Shown in pieces: positions 36,554-45,818 of a stretch of DNA of 64,000 nt. A model generated the notes under the pieces. The model was not told the DNA's origin. It made no database searches and was given only the letters and a program-made list of their open reading frames with translations. The stretch is from NCBI RefSeq assembly GCF_005222955.1, contig NZ_LWUA01000113.1, forward strand, positions 1 through 64,000, given 5' to 3'. The first letter of the stretch is position 1. Each line of letters begins with the position of its first letter. Origin of the DNA: Blastococcus sp. CCUG 61487 (GTDB lineage Bacteria > Actinomycetota > Actinomycetes > Mycobacteriales > Geodermatophilaceae). The position numbers were made by a program, and so were the translations under genes.

Positions 36554-39500
36554 GCAGCACCTCCGTCGGTGTCGGGCAGCGGCTCGATGAGGGCGACCAC
36601 GTCGGCAAGCCGCGGGTCGGACTTCTTCTGCTCCCAGCGGCGGCGCGCCTCCGCGTGGCCGATGCCGTCTGGATTGCAGTAGGCGCACTGGACGTAGGCG
36701 AAATCCGGGTCGACCGGAGACCGGGCCGGGAACAGCCCGCGGCGGATGCCGGTGATGATCGTCTGGAGCGTCTCGGCGTAGGTGCGCTCGACGGCCTCCG
36801 TCAGCGGTACCTCGATGCGCCCCTTGTCGCGTCGGACGAACCAGTACGCGGCCTCGACTTCGGCCTCTGGGTCATAGGCGGCCCGCGCCGCGTGCGCATA
36901 GACGGGCAGCTGGAGCTTGGTCCCACCTGCGACAGGGTTGGCCTCGTCCAGCTCCTGGAAGTCGCGGGCGCTCCCGCTCTTGATGTCGGTGACGTACAGG
37001 CGGCCGTCGACGTCCCGGTCCACCTTGTCTGCGGCCCCCCGCATCAGCACCGTGCCGCCGTCAGGTATCGGGATGGCCACGGGCTCTGCGCCCCGCATGC
37101 CGAAGGCCAGCTCGCTGGCGATGACGGCAGCCCGGTGCTCGGCACGCCACTCGTCGTCCGCGATCAGCATGGCCCGCAGGTCGGCCTTGATGCGGCTCAG
37201 CGTCTGCTCCCACAGCCGGGGGTGGCCGGTGCGGCCCTCGGCGGCGAAGCGGTCGGCTTCCTCCTGCGCAATCGCGGCCAACCGTTGCTGCTGCGCCTCG
37301 GTCCACGGCTCCCCGTAGTCGGGGAGCCGGCCGGCGAACTCGCGCACGAGCCGGTCGAAGCTGTTGTGCATCAACGTCCCGATGTCGGCCGGGCTGATGG
37401 TGATCACGTCTTCGGGCAGCTCGATGGGTGCCACCCCGAGCAGCCGCTCGATGAAGTACGCGTGCGGGCACCGGGCGTACTTCTCGAGTGCGGTGGGGGA
37501 GATGACCGCAGTCCCGTCCGCGTGGTCGGGCAGGTCATCCACACCGGTGAGGTCGCCGTCATACCGGGTGAACTGAGAGCTGGCGCGCGCCCGCAGCAGT
37601 GCGTGCGCCGCCTCGGCCACCGGGTCGGGGGGAGCCGTTCGGGCGTGCGCGGCCTGGGTGCGCCACTCCTGTTCGCTGGCAGGGCGCGGTGTGGTGACCA
37701 GCGAGCCGGCGAACGAGGCGGAGGTGAGCATCCAGTCGGTCGGCTGGGCATCCCACTTGGTCGCCGAGAGATCTGGGCGCCCGGAAAGGGCCTTCATCGT
37801 CGGCAGCAGCCAGCGGCTGGGCAGGTGCTGGCTCTTCGTCCGTAGGTCGCCGCGCGGGAACGATGCCAGGACATCCGGTGCGGCGGCGAAGGCGGCCAGG
37901 AGGTGCCGGTGCTTTTCGTCGAGCCGCTCCCGGTACCCGACGAGTTGGCCTCCAGCCGCCTCGCGAGCACGTTCAGGCAGCAGCGGGTCCTCGCGCAGCC
38001 GTCCGGGGAACGTCGCTTCTGCGAGACCGAGCACGAAGACGGCGTCGGCCTCGAGACCGATGGCCGCGGACACGGGGGCGACGAGGACGCCGTCCCCGAA
38101 TCGTCCGACGCGCGGAAGGGCCGCCTCCAGCTGGCTGGCGACCGTCTCGTGCAGCTCCGTCAAGCCGGCGCGGGCGCCGTCGAAGGAATCAAGGACGGCG
38201 ACGCCGCGCAGTGCCTGCTCGACGGCCACGGCGGCGTACTGCTCCTCAGGCGGGAGCGCTGTGAGCTCCTCGGCCTGCCCGATGAGCTGGTGCATGAGTT
38301 GGAGAGCCCAGTCGCTGAGCTCCCGCCAGCTGGTGAGCCCGCGCGCCGCGGCCAGCCGCTCGCGGAGGTCGGCGACGAAGCTCCTCAGTCGCTCGGCGTT
38401 GATGATGCTCGCGTTCAGCCGCGCGACGACGCCGGGGCGCACGTCGTCTCGGGCCTCCTCGTCGGCGAGCCGGTCGCGCTCCTCCTGGAGGAAGACGGTC
38501 AGCCGTTTGTCCCAGTCCGGCCCGGAGACAACGCCCGCCGAACGGGACAGCCGTTCCCACCGGGCCACGGGCACGCGCTCACCGTCGCGCGCCCGCATGG
38601 GCGCGGTGGCGAGGACGCGGAAGAGGTCACCGCGCGGCACGTCGCGTTCCGGCCCTGTGCCCGCCAGGTCGAGCAGCCCGAGGATCGCGCGGGCGACAGC
38701 GCGCTCATGGATGGGGCGGGTGCCCGGGCCGTTGATCGTGATGCCCGCCGCGCCGAGGTGCTCGTGCAGAAGGCGGGCGTACGGGTTCTGGGCTGAGTAG
38801 AGGACGACCACTCGGTGGGCGGGGTGCCGGGTCAGCGCCTCGACGACCTCGCGTACGACGCAGCGCACCTCGTCGTCGGCGTCCGAGGCGGTGAGGACCC
38901 GGGTGGCCGTAGGGGGACGAGTCGGGGCCGCGGGTGCCGACGCTCCGATGCGGCTCAGCGAGCGGTGCACCGCCGCGTCCGCCTTCGGCTGGCCGGTCAG
39001 ACCGACGACGTGGACGGTGGAGTCCGCCCCGAGTGCCGCGACGAACGCGGACTCTGCCTGGGTCAAGGACTGCGGGAGGTACAGGACGACGGTGCCGATC
39101 TCCGCGGCCTTCTCTGGATGCCTGCGGCAGATCTCTGCCGCCACGTGCAGCAGATCGGTCTGGTCGTACCAACCTGCCGAGAGCTCGGCGACGACCGAGC
39201 GGTGGAGGCGCACCAGGTCGCCGCCAAGAGGCTGGACGGCGCCGAGTGCGTCCAGGGCAGCGGCATCCATGTCACGGAGCTCCCGGCCGGCCCGGACCAG
39301 CGCCTGCACGGTCGCCGGGTGGTCCTTGACGGAGTGGAAAATCCCGGCGTCCTTCTCCAACGCCGAGCGCCACGCGGCGGCGACCACCGGCCCCGTTGCG
39401 GGCCGGCGGTCGTGCAACGAGGGGGCGGCGAGTTGCTCCGCGAGCCGGGCGATGGTCGTCGGGTACAGGGCGGCCACCCCGTGGTGACCGTCGCCCAAGC

Positions 39501-39642
39501 CGCGGGCGAGAAAGCGTCGCGCCACGATGCCGGCGATGTTGCTCGGCACGAGCACTGTCACCGGCGCCAGTGGATCGCCCTGCTTGGCCTCGCGCACGAC
39601 GTCGCGAAGCTCCTCGAGCGCCTCCCGCCCGTAACCAGCCAT
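36550..39642 (-). CDS. AddB-like exonuclease subunit
   Basis: The 1,030-residue partner of the AddA-like protein starts at ATG 39642, or GTG 39648. The N-terminal helicase-like half lacks a clear Walker A Lys (VTVLVPSNIAGIVARRF), as expected of a non-motor, Chi-scanning-type subunit. The C-terminal nuclease has ARCPHAYFIERLL (about 724), IGTLMHNSFDRLV, KVDRDVDGRLYVTDIKSGS (about 886) and QLPVYA. The Fe-S cluster of AddB-type nucleases normally uses one upstream and three downstream cysteines; here only CAYC is seen downstream (about 987), so the third is missing or displaced. The 3' end overlaps addA (ATGA). Confidence 0.85.
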   Translation of the reverse strand: MAGYGREALEELRDVVREAKQGDPLAPVTVLVPSNIAGIVARRFLARGLGDGHHGVAALYPTTIARLAEQLAAPSLHDRRPATGPVVAAAWRSALEKDAGIFHSVKDHPATVQALVRAGRELRDMDAAALDALGAVQPLGGDLVRLHRSVVAELSAGWYDQTDLLHVAAEICRRHPEKAAEIGTVVLYLPQSLTQAESAFVAALGADSTVHVVGLTGQPKADAAVHRSLSRIGASAPAAPTRPPTATRVLTASDADDEVRCVVREVVEALTRHPAHRVVVLYSAQNPYARLLHEHLGAAGITINGPGTRPIHERAVARAILGLLDLAGTGPERDVPRGDLFRVLATAPMRARDGERVPVARWERLSRSAGVVSGPDWDKRLTVFLQEERDRLADEEARDDVRPGVVARLNASIINAERLRSFVADLRERLAAARGLTSWRELSDWALQLMHQLIGQAEELTALPPEEQYAAVAVEQALRGVAVLDSFDGARAGLTELHETVASQLEAALPRVGRFGDGVLVAPVSAAIGLEADAVFVLGLAEATFPGRLREDPLLPERAREAAGGQLVGYRERLDEKHRHLLAAFAAAPDVLASFPRGDLRTKSQHLPSRWLLPTMKALSGRPDLSATKWDAQPTDWMLTSASFAGSLVTTPRPASEQEWRTQAAHARTAPPDPVAEAAHALLRARASSQFTRYDGDLTGVDDLPDHADGTAVISPTALEKYARCPHAYFIERLLGVAPIELPEDVITISPADIGTLMHNSFDRLVREFAGRLPDYGEPWTEAQQQRLAAIAQEEADRFAAEGRTGHPRLWEQTLSRIKADLRAMLIADDEWRAEHRAAVIASELAFGMRGAEPVAIPIPDGGTVLMRGAADKVDRDVDGRLYVTDIKSGSARDFQELDEANPVAGGTKLQLPVYAHAARAAYDPEAEVEAAYWFVRRDKGRIEVPLTEAVERTYAETLQTIITGIRRGLFPARSPVDPDFAYVQCAYCNPDGIGHAEARRRWEQKKSDPRLADVVALIEPLPDTDGGAA

Positions 39643-39934
39643 GCCCACCCCCGTGACTCGGACCGGGTCGGACCGTAACAGCGAGGTGTGACACTTCTCG
39701 TGCCCCAGCTCACAAATGCGCTCGACGGCCCGGCGTGATCAACGGCGGTGCCTGAAGGCTGAGACCCGGTTCGAGCGTTGCCCCGGCGCGTGAGGACAAG
39801 TTGCGTCCTGGGACGGTTGGGGCGGATGCGGGAGGCGTTGGGCTCGGAACCCCGGATATGTCGGCCGGCTGTGGCAGCGTCCGCCGGGCGCCCCCGTTCC
39901 GGCGCACCGAGTCCGCAAGTGTGGAGGACGCCCC
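39643..39934. other. Divergent intergenic control region between addB-like gene and exonuclease operon
   Basis: These 292 bases separate the minus-strand nuclease operon from the plus-strand exonuclease operon and must hold promoters for both. I see no gene in them, no LexA box (TCGAAC-N4-GTTCGA) and no copy of the GATAR-N6-TTATC dyad found at the restriction locus. The last bases supply GGAGG for the GTG at 39935. Confidence 0.5.
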
Positions 39935-41236
39935 GTGACAGTTGCCGTCATCGACGTCGAAACAACAGGGCTGTCCCCGCGCACGGACCGCGTCGTCGAG
40001 GTGGGCGTGGTGCTTCTCGACGCCCGGGGTGACGTCGAGGCGGAGTTCGAGACGTTGATCAACCCCGGTCGCGACGTTGGGCCAACGGGGCTGCACGGGA
40101 TCGCCGCCTCCGACGTCGTCGACGCGCCGCCTTTCTCCGAGGTCGCGCCGCATCTGCGCTCACTCTTGGCCGGCCGGGTCGTTGTCGCCCACAACGCCCT
40201 GTTCGACCTGCGCTTCCTCGCCCGCGAGTTCGCGCGGTCCGGGTTGCGCTTCGACCTGTTCCCGTCCCTGTGCACCATGCGGCTGGCGCCGTCGTTCTTC
40301 GGTTCGGGCACGCGCTCGTTGCAGGCGCTGTGCGGCTTTCTCGACATCCCGCTCGAGCGGGGGCACGCGGCGCTGTACGACGCCCGCGCCACTGCGGAAC
40401 TGATGCTGTCCATGCTGGCCTCCGACCTCGGCCAGGGTTCCCTGGCAGGAGCCGGCGTCCGTGTCGAGTTTGGTGACGACGGGAGCTACCTTGGCTTCGA
40501 GGCCCTCGACGGCGGATGGGCCGATCTCGTCGCGGCCGCCGCCGCCCACGCCGACGACACCCCGGTTGCCCCGTGCCGCAGCCTGCCCCGCGACGCCGCC
40601 ACTGCGGCGGTGCGCGAGCGTGACGGTTACCTCGGCGGACTCGTCGCCGCGTTGCCGCCGCTGGACGACGCGCCGCCGAGCATGGCTCCCTACCTCACCG
40701 TGCTGGATCAGGTTCTCGAGGACCGGTTGGTCAGCGTCACGGAAGCCGATCAACTGATGGCTCTCGCTGAAGAGCTGGGGTGCGGGGGCGACCACGTCTT
40801 CGCGGCGCACCGCATCTACCTGGAGGCGCTCGCCACCGCCGCACATGCCGACGGTGTTGTCACCGATGACGAGCGGGCCGACCTCGACCGGGTCGCGGTG
40901 CTGCTCGGCATGAGCAGCCGCGACGTCGACCTGGCGCTGTCCGTGGTGCGCAGCGGGGCGCAGGTCTCGCTGCCCCGGCGGGCGGACGTCTTCACGTCCG
41001 GAGACAAGGTCGTCTTCACCGGTGCGATGAGCCGCAGCCGGGCCGACCTGGAGCAGGCGGCCCGCGACGCCGGTCTGATTCCGAGCTCGTCGGTCTCGAA
41101 GCAGACCGCCGTCCTGGTCTGCGCGGATCCGCACTCTCAGTCGGGCAAGGCCGCCAAGGCCCGCGCACTCGGCGTGCGGGTCATCAGCGAGGCCGTCTTC
41201 TGGGAGTCACTTCCGGTCGTAGGCGCACCGGCGTGA
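39935..41236 (+). CDS. DEDDh 3'-5' exonuclease with TerB-like and BRCT domains
   Basis: GTG 39935 lies behind GGAGG. The 433-residue protein has an N-terminal DnaQ-type exonuclease: VIDVETTGLSP (DxE), VVAHNALFDLRFLAR and GHAALYDARATAEL (H-x4-D). A middle domain (about residues 215-330) with ATAAHADGVVTDDERADLDRV resembles the TerB fold. The C-terminus is a BRCT domain (GDKVVFTGAMSRSRADLEQAARDAG...VLVCADPHSQSGKAAKARALG) as in NAD-dependent ligases and replication factors. The set suggests an exonuclease recruited to DNA ends or nicks. First gene of a seven-gene coupled operon; its TGA lies within the GTGA start of the NERD-helicase gene. Confidence 0.88.
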   Translation: MTVAVIDVETTGLSPRTDRVVEVGVVLLDARGDVEAEFETLINPGRDVGPTGLHGIAASDVVDAPPFSEVAPHLRSLLAGRVVVAHNALFDLRFLAREFARSGLRFDLFPSLCTMRLAPSFFGSGTRSLQALCGFLDIPLERGHAALYDARATAELMLSMLASDLGQGSLAGAGVRVEFGDDGSYLGFEALDGGWADLVAAAAAHADDTPVAPCRSLPRDAATAAVRERDGYLGGLVAALPPLDDAPPSMAPYLTVLDQVLEDRLVSVTEADQLMALAEELGCGGDHVFAAHRIYLEALATAAHADGVVTDDERADLDRVAVLLGMSSRDVDLALSVVRSGAQVSLPRRADVFTSGDKVVFTGAMSRSRADLEQAARDAGLIPSSSVSKQTAVLVCADPHSQSGKAAKARALGVRVISEAVFWESLPVVGAPA

Positions 41237-42885
41237 CGGCGCGCCTCTTCCCGGACGACCCGCGGTTCGGATCCGCCGCCGAGGCGCTCTTCGTCGAGGA
41301 GGTGCGCGAGCAGCTGCCGGACGACGTCGTCCTCATCTGCAACCTCCGCTTCAGCGACGGCAGGGAGGACAGGGAAGCGGACCTGATCGTTGCGTGGCCT
41401 GGCGTCGGTGTCGCCGTCGTCGAGGTCAAGGGCGGCAGTGTGTCGCTGGACCGAGGGGAGTGGCGGCAGCGCCAGGAGGGCGTCGACCGCGTCATCCACC
41501 CGGTCGACCAGGCGGTGGCTTGCAAGTACCTGCTCTGCGACTACTTGGCCAAGCACTCCCGGTGGTCCGGCGGGCGTCCACGCACCGCCCACCTCGTCGC
41601 CGCGCCGGCGACGACTCTGCCTGCTGACTTCGTCGCGCCCGGCCTCGCCCGCTGGATGGCACTCGACGTCACCGACGTGCCGCATGCCGCCGCGCGCATC
41701 CGGGCGGCGTTGGAGAAGGTCCGCGACGAGCCGGACCCGCCCACCACCGAGGATGTGGAAGAGCTGGTCGACTGCCTGGCGGGGACCGCGATCCCGCAGC
41801 AGCACCTCCTGGCCGAACTGGCCGAGCGCGAAGCCGCCTGCGACTTGCTCACCCGAGACCAGGCCAAGGTGCTCGATCTGCTTGGCGAGTACTCCCGCGT
41901 GGAGATCCGCGGCGGGGCAGGTTCGGGCAAGACCTGGCTGGCGGTGGAGAAGGCCCGACGGCTCGCGGCGGAAGGGCAGCGGGTCGCGCTCATGTGCTAC
42001 TCGCGCGGCCTCGCCGAGTTCCTGAAGCGCCGCGTCGAGAAGCTGCCCAAGCGGCAGCGGCCGGCCTACGTCGGCACCTTTCACTACCTCGGCATCGACT
42101 GGGGAGTGCCCGCCGGCTCCGACGACGACAGCCGCTATTGGGAGGAGTTCTTGCCCGCCGAGATGGTGAAGCTGGCCGGCGCGCTTCCGGAGGAGCAGCG
42201 GTTCGACGCCATCGTCATCGACGAGGGGCAGGACTTCGCGCAGAGCTGGTGGGACGCCGTCGTAGCGGCGCTGCGCGACCCCGAGCGCGGATGCATCTAC
42301 GTCTTCTCGGACGAAGGGCAGCGCATCTTCGCGCGCCAGGGGCGGCCGACCGTCGACCTCATGCCGATCTCGCTCAACGAGAACCTGCGCAACACCAAGC
42401 AGATCGCCGGCACGTTCTCCAGCCTCGCTCCGCAGCAGATGCGGATCCGCGGCTCCTCGGGCGTGCCGGTGCGCTTCGTCCAGTGCTCGCCTGACGAGGC
42501 GGTCGATGCTGCCGACGGTGTCGCCGAGGAACTGCTCGACGAGGGCTGGCCACCGGAGGCTCTGGCGTTGCTGACTACGCACCGCCGGCACCCCGTGCAG
42601 GTGGAGCGGCAGGCCGAGGGCCAGGACGCGTACTGGGCGACGTATTGGGACAACGACGACCTCTTCTACGGGCATGTGCTCGGGTTCAAGGGGCTCGAGC
42701 GGCCGGCCGTCGTCCTGGCGGTCAACGGGTTCCGCGACGAGGCGCGGGCCCGGGAGATGTTGTACGTCGGGTTGTCCCGCGCACGCGACCTGCTCGTCGT
42801 CTGTGGTGACCTCGATTTGATCCGACGAGTCGGCGGCGAGGCGGTCGCCCGTCGGCTGACCGCGGGAACTGGAGAGAAAACGTGA
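41233..42885 (+). CDS. NERD nuclease-related domain / UvrD-like helicase
   Basis: GTG 41233 overlaps the exonuclease stop. In 550 residues the N-terminal NERD domain (about 13-110) shows READLIVAWPGVGVAVVEVKGG with the D and E-x-K of the PD-(D/E)XK fold. The SF1 motor follows: RGGAGSGKTWLAVEKA (about 230), AIVIDEGQDFAQSWWD (about 328), NENLRNTKQI, GFKGLERPAVVLAV and YVGLSRARDLLVV. NERD-UvrD fusions are found in defence and stress islands and are thought to unwind and nick DNA. Overlaps the downstream OGG gene by four bases. Confidence 0.92.
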   Translation: MTARLFPDDPRFGSAAEALFVEEVREQLPDDVVLICNLRFSDGREDREADLIVAWPGVGVAVVEVKGGSVSLDRGEWRQRQEGVDRVIHPVDQAVACKYLLCDYLAKHSRWSGGRPRTAHLVAAPATTLPADFVAPGLARWMALDVTDVPHAAARIRAALEKVRDEPDPPTTEDVEELVDCLAGTAIPQQHLLAELAEREAACDLLTRDQAKVLDLLGEYSRVEIRGGAGSGKTWLAVEKARRLAAEGQRVALMCYSRGLAEFLKRRVEKLPKRQRPAYVGTFHYLGIDWGVPAGSDDDSRYWEEFLPAEMVKLAGALPEEQRFDAIVIDEGQDFAQSWWDAVVAALRDPERGCIYVFSDEGQRIFARQGRPTVDLMPISLNENLRNTKQIAGTFSSLAPQQMRIRGSSGVPVRFVQCSPDEAVDAADGVAEELLDEGWPPEALALLTTHRRHPVQVERQAEGQDAYWATYWDNDDLFYGHVLGFKGLERPAVVLAVNGFRDEARAREMLYVGLSRARDLLVVCGDLDLIRRVGGEAVARRLTAGTGEKT

Positions 42886-43583
42886 CCCGCTCGACCACTG
42901 ATTTGCCCCTTCCGGAGTGGCTCGCAGCCAAGGCCCGAGGCGCATCCGCGGGCGACGTCCTGGGGATGGGTGTGCGGGTGAACCGCGACTGGTGGGTGGC
43001 CGCGCTCGGCGACACGCCCTTCGCCGACGAGGTGTTCGAGACCGACGACGGGAGGCTTCGCCGGACGCAGCTCTTCCGGCTCGGAGAGCGGGCCACCGAG
43101 TCGCCGGAGGACGCCCGACGGCTGCTGTGGGCAAGCGTGGCGTGGGGGACTGGCCGTCGCCACCGACTGAACCGGGCCCGCCTCAGGTCGGTGCTCGGTC
43201 GGCAGGACGACGTCTCGGCGGCGCTGCAGCAGGCCGCCGAAGTCAGCCGCACCGACTCACGGGCCGCGTACCGGCTGATGCGGCCGGGCCGGAACACGGT
43301 GCGGTACCTCGGGCCACCGTTCTTCACGAAGTTCCTGTACTTCGCCGGCGGGGGCAGCCCCGCACACCCCTGTCTGGTCCTCGACTCACTGGTGGCCAAG
43401 GCGTTACGGCAGGACTGCGGTTGGAATGGGCTGACCGGCCGGTACGTCTGGTCTGCAGACGAATACGCGGCCTACTGCGACCTGCTGACGAGGTGGGCCG
43501 ACGAGTTGAACGAGGACGGGGGCGACCCGGTGCGTCCAGACCAACTGGAGTACGCCATGTTCGACCATGGGAGGCATTCGTGA
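42882..43583 (+). CDS. 8-oxoguanine DNA glycosylase OGG-like protein
   Basis: GTG 42882 overlaps the NERD-helicase stop (GTGA). The 233-residue protein has the layout of the bacterial OGG-fold family: helical N-terminus, then MRPGRNTVRYLGPPFFTKFLYFAG with a Lys in the position of the catalytic lysine, and PCLVLDSLVAKALR with an Asp in the position of the catalytic aspartate. Members are predicted to excise oxidised or modified guanine. Embedded between a helicase and a restriction-like nuclease, it may instead recognise modified bases in phage DNA; that idea is inference. Overlaps the next start by four bases. Confidence 0.78.
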   Translation: MTRSTTDLPLPEWLAAKARGASAGDVLGMGVRVNRDWWVAALGDTPFADEVFETDDGRLRRTQLFRLGERATESPEDARRLLWASVAWGTGRRHRLNRARLRSVLGRQDDVSAALQQAAEVSRTDSRAAYRLMRPGRNTVRYLGPPFFTKFLYFAGGGSPAHPCLVLDSLVAKALRQDCGWNGLTGRYVWSADEYAAYCDLLTRWADELNEDGGDPVRPDQLEYAMFDHGRHS

Positions 43584-44518
43584 CGGACCCCGACATCACC
43601 TTCGTCGCCTCGGACAACCCGGTCACCCGGCGGGAGCGGCGTCGACAGTCGGCGTACCGGGAGGAGGTGCTGCGGCTGCCGGCCGGCACCGACGCCCGCG
43701 GCCGCACGTTCGGCAACTACCTGCCGGCAGGCGATCGTCGAAGCAACTTCCTCAGCGACGAGGCCGCGACGTACGCGGCGGCGCGCGCGGATGTTGTCCG
43801 GAACGAGGGCGGCCAACTCGAACAGAACCGGCTGTTCACCAACATGCTGAGCTCGATGCCGCTGGCTTTCAACGTCTTCGGTCACCTTCGCGCTCACCCC
43901 GGTGCGGCGCTCGTCCTGCTGTCCAACCTGTCGGGGAGCACCCTTACCGAGCTGGAGACCGTCGTGGTCGGCTCGCGGACCATCGCGGGGATCGAGTGCG
44001 AATGGGCTCCGACCCGGCGCGACCACCTCGACGACGGCACGGCCTTCGATGCCGTCGCGGCGGCACGGCAGGCGAACGGCCGACGATTGCTCATCGCGGT
44101 CGAGGTCAAGTACATCGACTCGTTCAGTCGAGACCCGGAGAACGCCGAGAAGGACGCCAAGTACCGGAGAATCTGCGAGCGCTTCGGGCTGGCTCCGACC
44201 GCCTTCGAAGCGCTCCAAGGGCCGGCCACGCGCCAGCTGCTGCGCAACGTCCTGCTCACCGAGAGCGTGCGACGGGGTGGTGCGGACGCGGCCGAGCCGC
44301 TGTTCGATGACGCGGTCACCCTTGTGCTGGCGCGGGACGATGACCCAGCGGCGCGCGGTGCCGTGGATGCGGTGCGGCGCCAACGAGGCGACCTGCAGAC
44401 CGACGTGGCCTTCGTCGGGCACGGTGAACTCGCCGATGCAGCGGATGCGGTGGAAGCTCTCGTCCCGTGGTCGGCCCGGTTCCGCCGCCGCTATGTCCCA
44501 CCGGAAGCCCGGCAGTGA
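43580..44518 (+). CDS. PGN_0703-like putative PD-(D/E)XK restriction endonuclease
   Basis: GTG 43580 overlaps the OGG stop; longer readings in this frame are the OGG gene out of frame. The 312-residue protein has NFLSDEAATYAAARADVVRNEGG followed by EQNRLFTNMLSSMPLAFNVFGHLR, the helical N-terminus of the PGN_0703 group, then WAPTRRDHLDDGTAFDAV and LLIAVEVKYIDSFS, giving a D...E-x-K site (about residues 151-178). It is predicted to cut DNA; specificity unknown. The GTGA overlap with the next gene keeps it in the coupled operon. Confidence 0.85.
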   Translation: MTDPDITFVASDNPVTRRERRRQSAYREEVLRLPAGTDARGRTFGNYLPAGDRRSNFLSDEAATYAAARADVVRNEGGQLEQNRLFTNMLSSMPLAFNVFGHLRAHPGAALVLLSNLSGSTLTELETVVVGSRTIAGIECEWAPTRRDHLDDGTAFDAVAAARQANGRRLLIAVEVKYIDSFSRDPENAEKDAKYRRICERFGLAPTAFEALQGPATRQLLRNVLLTESVRRGGADAAEPLFDDAVTLVLARDDDPAARGAVDAVRRQRGDLQTDVAFVGHGELADAADAVEALVPWSARFRRRYVPPEARQ

Positions 44519-45818
44519 CGACCTCCGAGCTCACGATCTGGCAGCTCGTCGCCGAGGCGGCTAGAACGCTGCCCGAGCCGTTCAGCCGTCAGGCCTTGAT
44601 CAGCTGGATCAGCAAGCGGCGCACGGACGTCGAGCTGTCGTCGATCAGCACGCACATCGCCTACGCCGTGGCGGAGACGCCTAACCGCGACCGGCACCCC
44701 CTCGGTTCGCGAGAGCCGCTGCTCGAGCGCGTCGACCGAGGCCTCTACCGGCGCTACCGCGGGGGAAGCGCTGCCTCCCCCTCCCGGCCGGCACACGTTC
44801 CCGCGGGAACGTCGAGCATCCCGTCTGTCCGCCGGCAGGGCACGGCGCACGTCCTCCTGGTCGGGTGCTCCCGCACCAAGGCGTCCGTCGCCGCCCCGGC
44901 CAAGGACCTGTTCCAGGGACCTGGATTCCGACGGGCTCGCCGTACGCGGAGGCGTGCGGTGCGCCGTGGTTCGTGCTGACTGCCAAGTACGGCCTGCTCG
45001 CCCCGGATGACGTCGTCGGCCCCTACGACGTCTATCTCACCGATCAGTCAGGGCAGTACCGGGCTGCCTGGGGGGAGTGGGTGGTCGCCCAGCTCGCCGA
45101 ACGGAGGCTTCTCGCCGGTGTCACCGTCGAGGTGCACGCCAGCGAGGCCTACACCGCTCCGCTGCGCGAGCCACTGCGCCGCCTCGGCGCGACGCTGCAC
45201 GAGCCGCTCGCCGGCTTGCGGCAGGGCGAACGCCTGGCCTGGTACGGCGCCGCACCCGAGCCGGATGAGGACGACGTCCCTGACGTCGCACCGCTCCTCG
45301 ACGCGAGCAACAGCGTCCCGCCGGCCCAGTTCCTGGCCGACGGGCGCACCGCCGCTGCCCGACCAGGTCTCTACAGCTGGTGGGTCGACCAGGCCGGTGC
45401 GCACGACCTGTCCGCGGGCCTCGGTCATCGGGTCACTCCGGGCCTTGTCTACGCGGGTCGCGCGGGTGGCGTGCGCCCCAACGGCGAGGCGTCGGCCAAC
45501 ACGCTGTGGGGCCGCATCGGCGAGATGCACCTGGGCGGCAACCGGCAGTTCTCCACCTTCCGCCTGACGCTTGCCGCTGCTCTCTCCGAGTCACACGAAG
45601 CCCCGGTCGACGAGGCTTCAGTCACCGCTTGGATGCACCGGCATCTGCGCGTTGCTGTCTTGCCACTGCCACCGGAAGCGGTGGCCGCCGGGGAGGCAGC
45701 ACTACTGCGCCTCGCCGACCCGCCGCTCAATCTCCGCGACGTGCCTGCGACGGAGCTGCGCCGCAGCCTCAGCCGTCGCCGCTCCGCTCTGAACGCTGCA
45801 TCGAGAGGAACCGCATGA
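44515..45818 (+). pseudogene. DUF7669 / DUF6884 / GIY-YIG nuclease fusion, -1 frameshift
   Basis: GTG 44515 overlaps the previous stop. The first frame gives a DUF7669-type winged helix (TIWQLVAEAARTLPEPFSRQ...VDRGLYRRYRG), a linker and the start of DUF6884 (HVLLVGCSRTKASVAAPAKD). After about 44940 the protein continues in the -1 frame: YAEACGAPWFVLTAKYGLL (rest of DUF6884), then a GIY-YIG nuclease (PGLYSWWVDQ, PGLVYAGRAGG, LWGRIGEMH, and Glu near AAGEAALLRL). One extra base at 44941-44942 (CGCCG-TAC) would restore ~435 residues. No motif is damaged, so this is a very recent lesion or a consensus error. The end overlaps the next ATG by four bases. Confidence 0.82.

Noticed and set aside
34370-36682. 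Long plus-strand open frame opposite the AddA-like gene
   Set aside because: Antisense shadow: the plus-strand product has no motif, whereas the minus strand encodes all UvrD and RecB-nuclease motifs.
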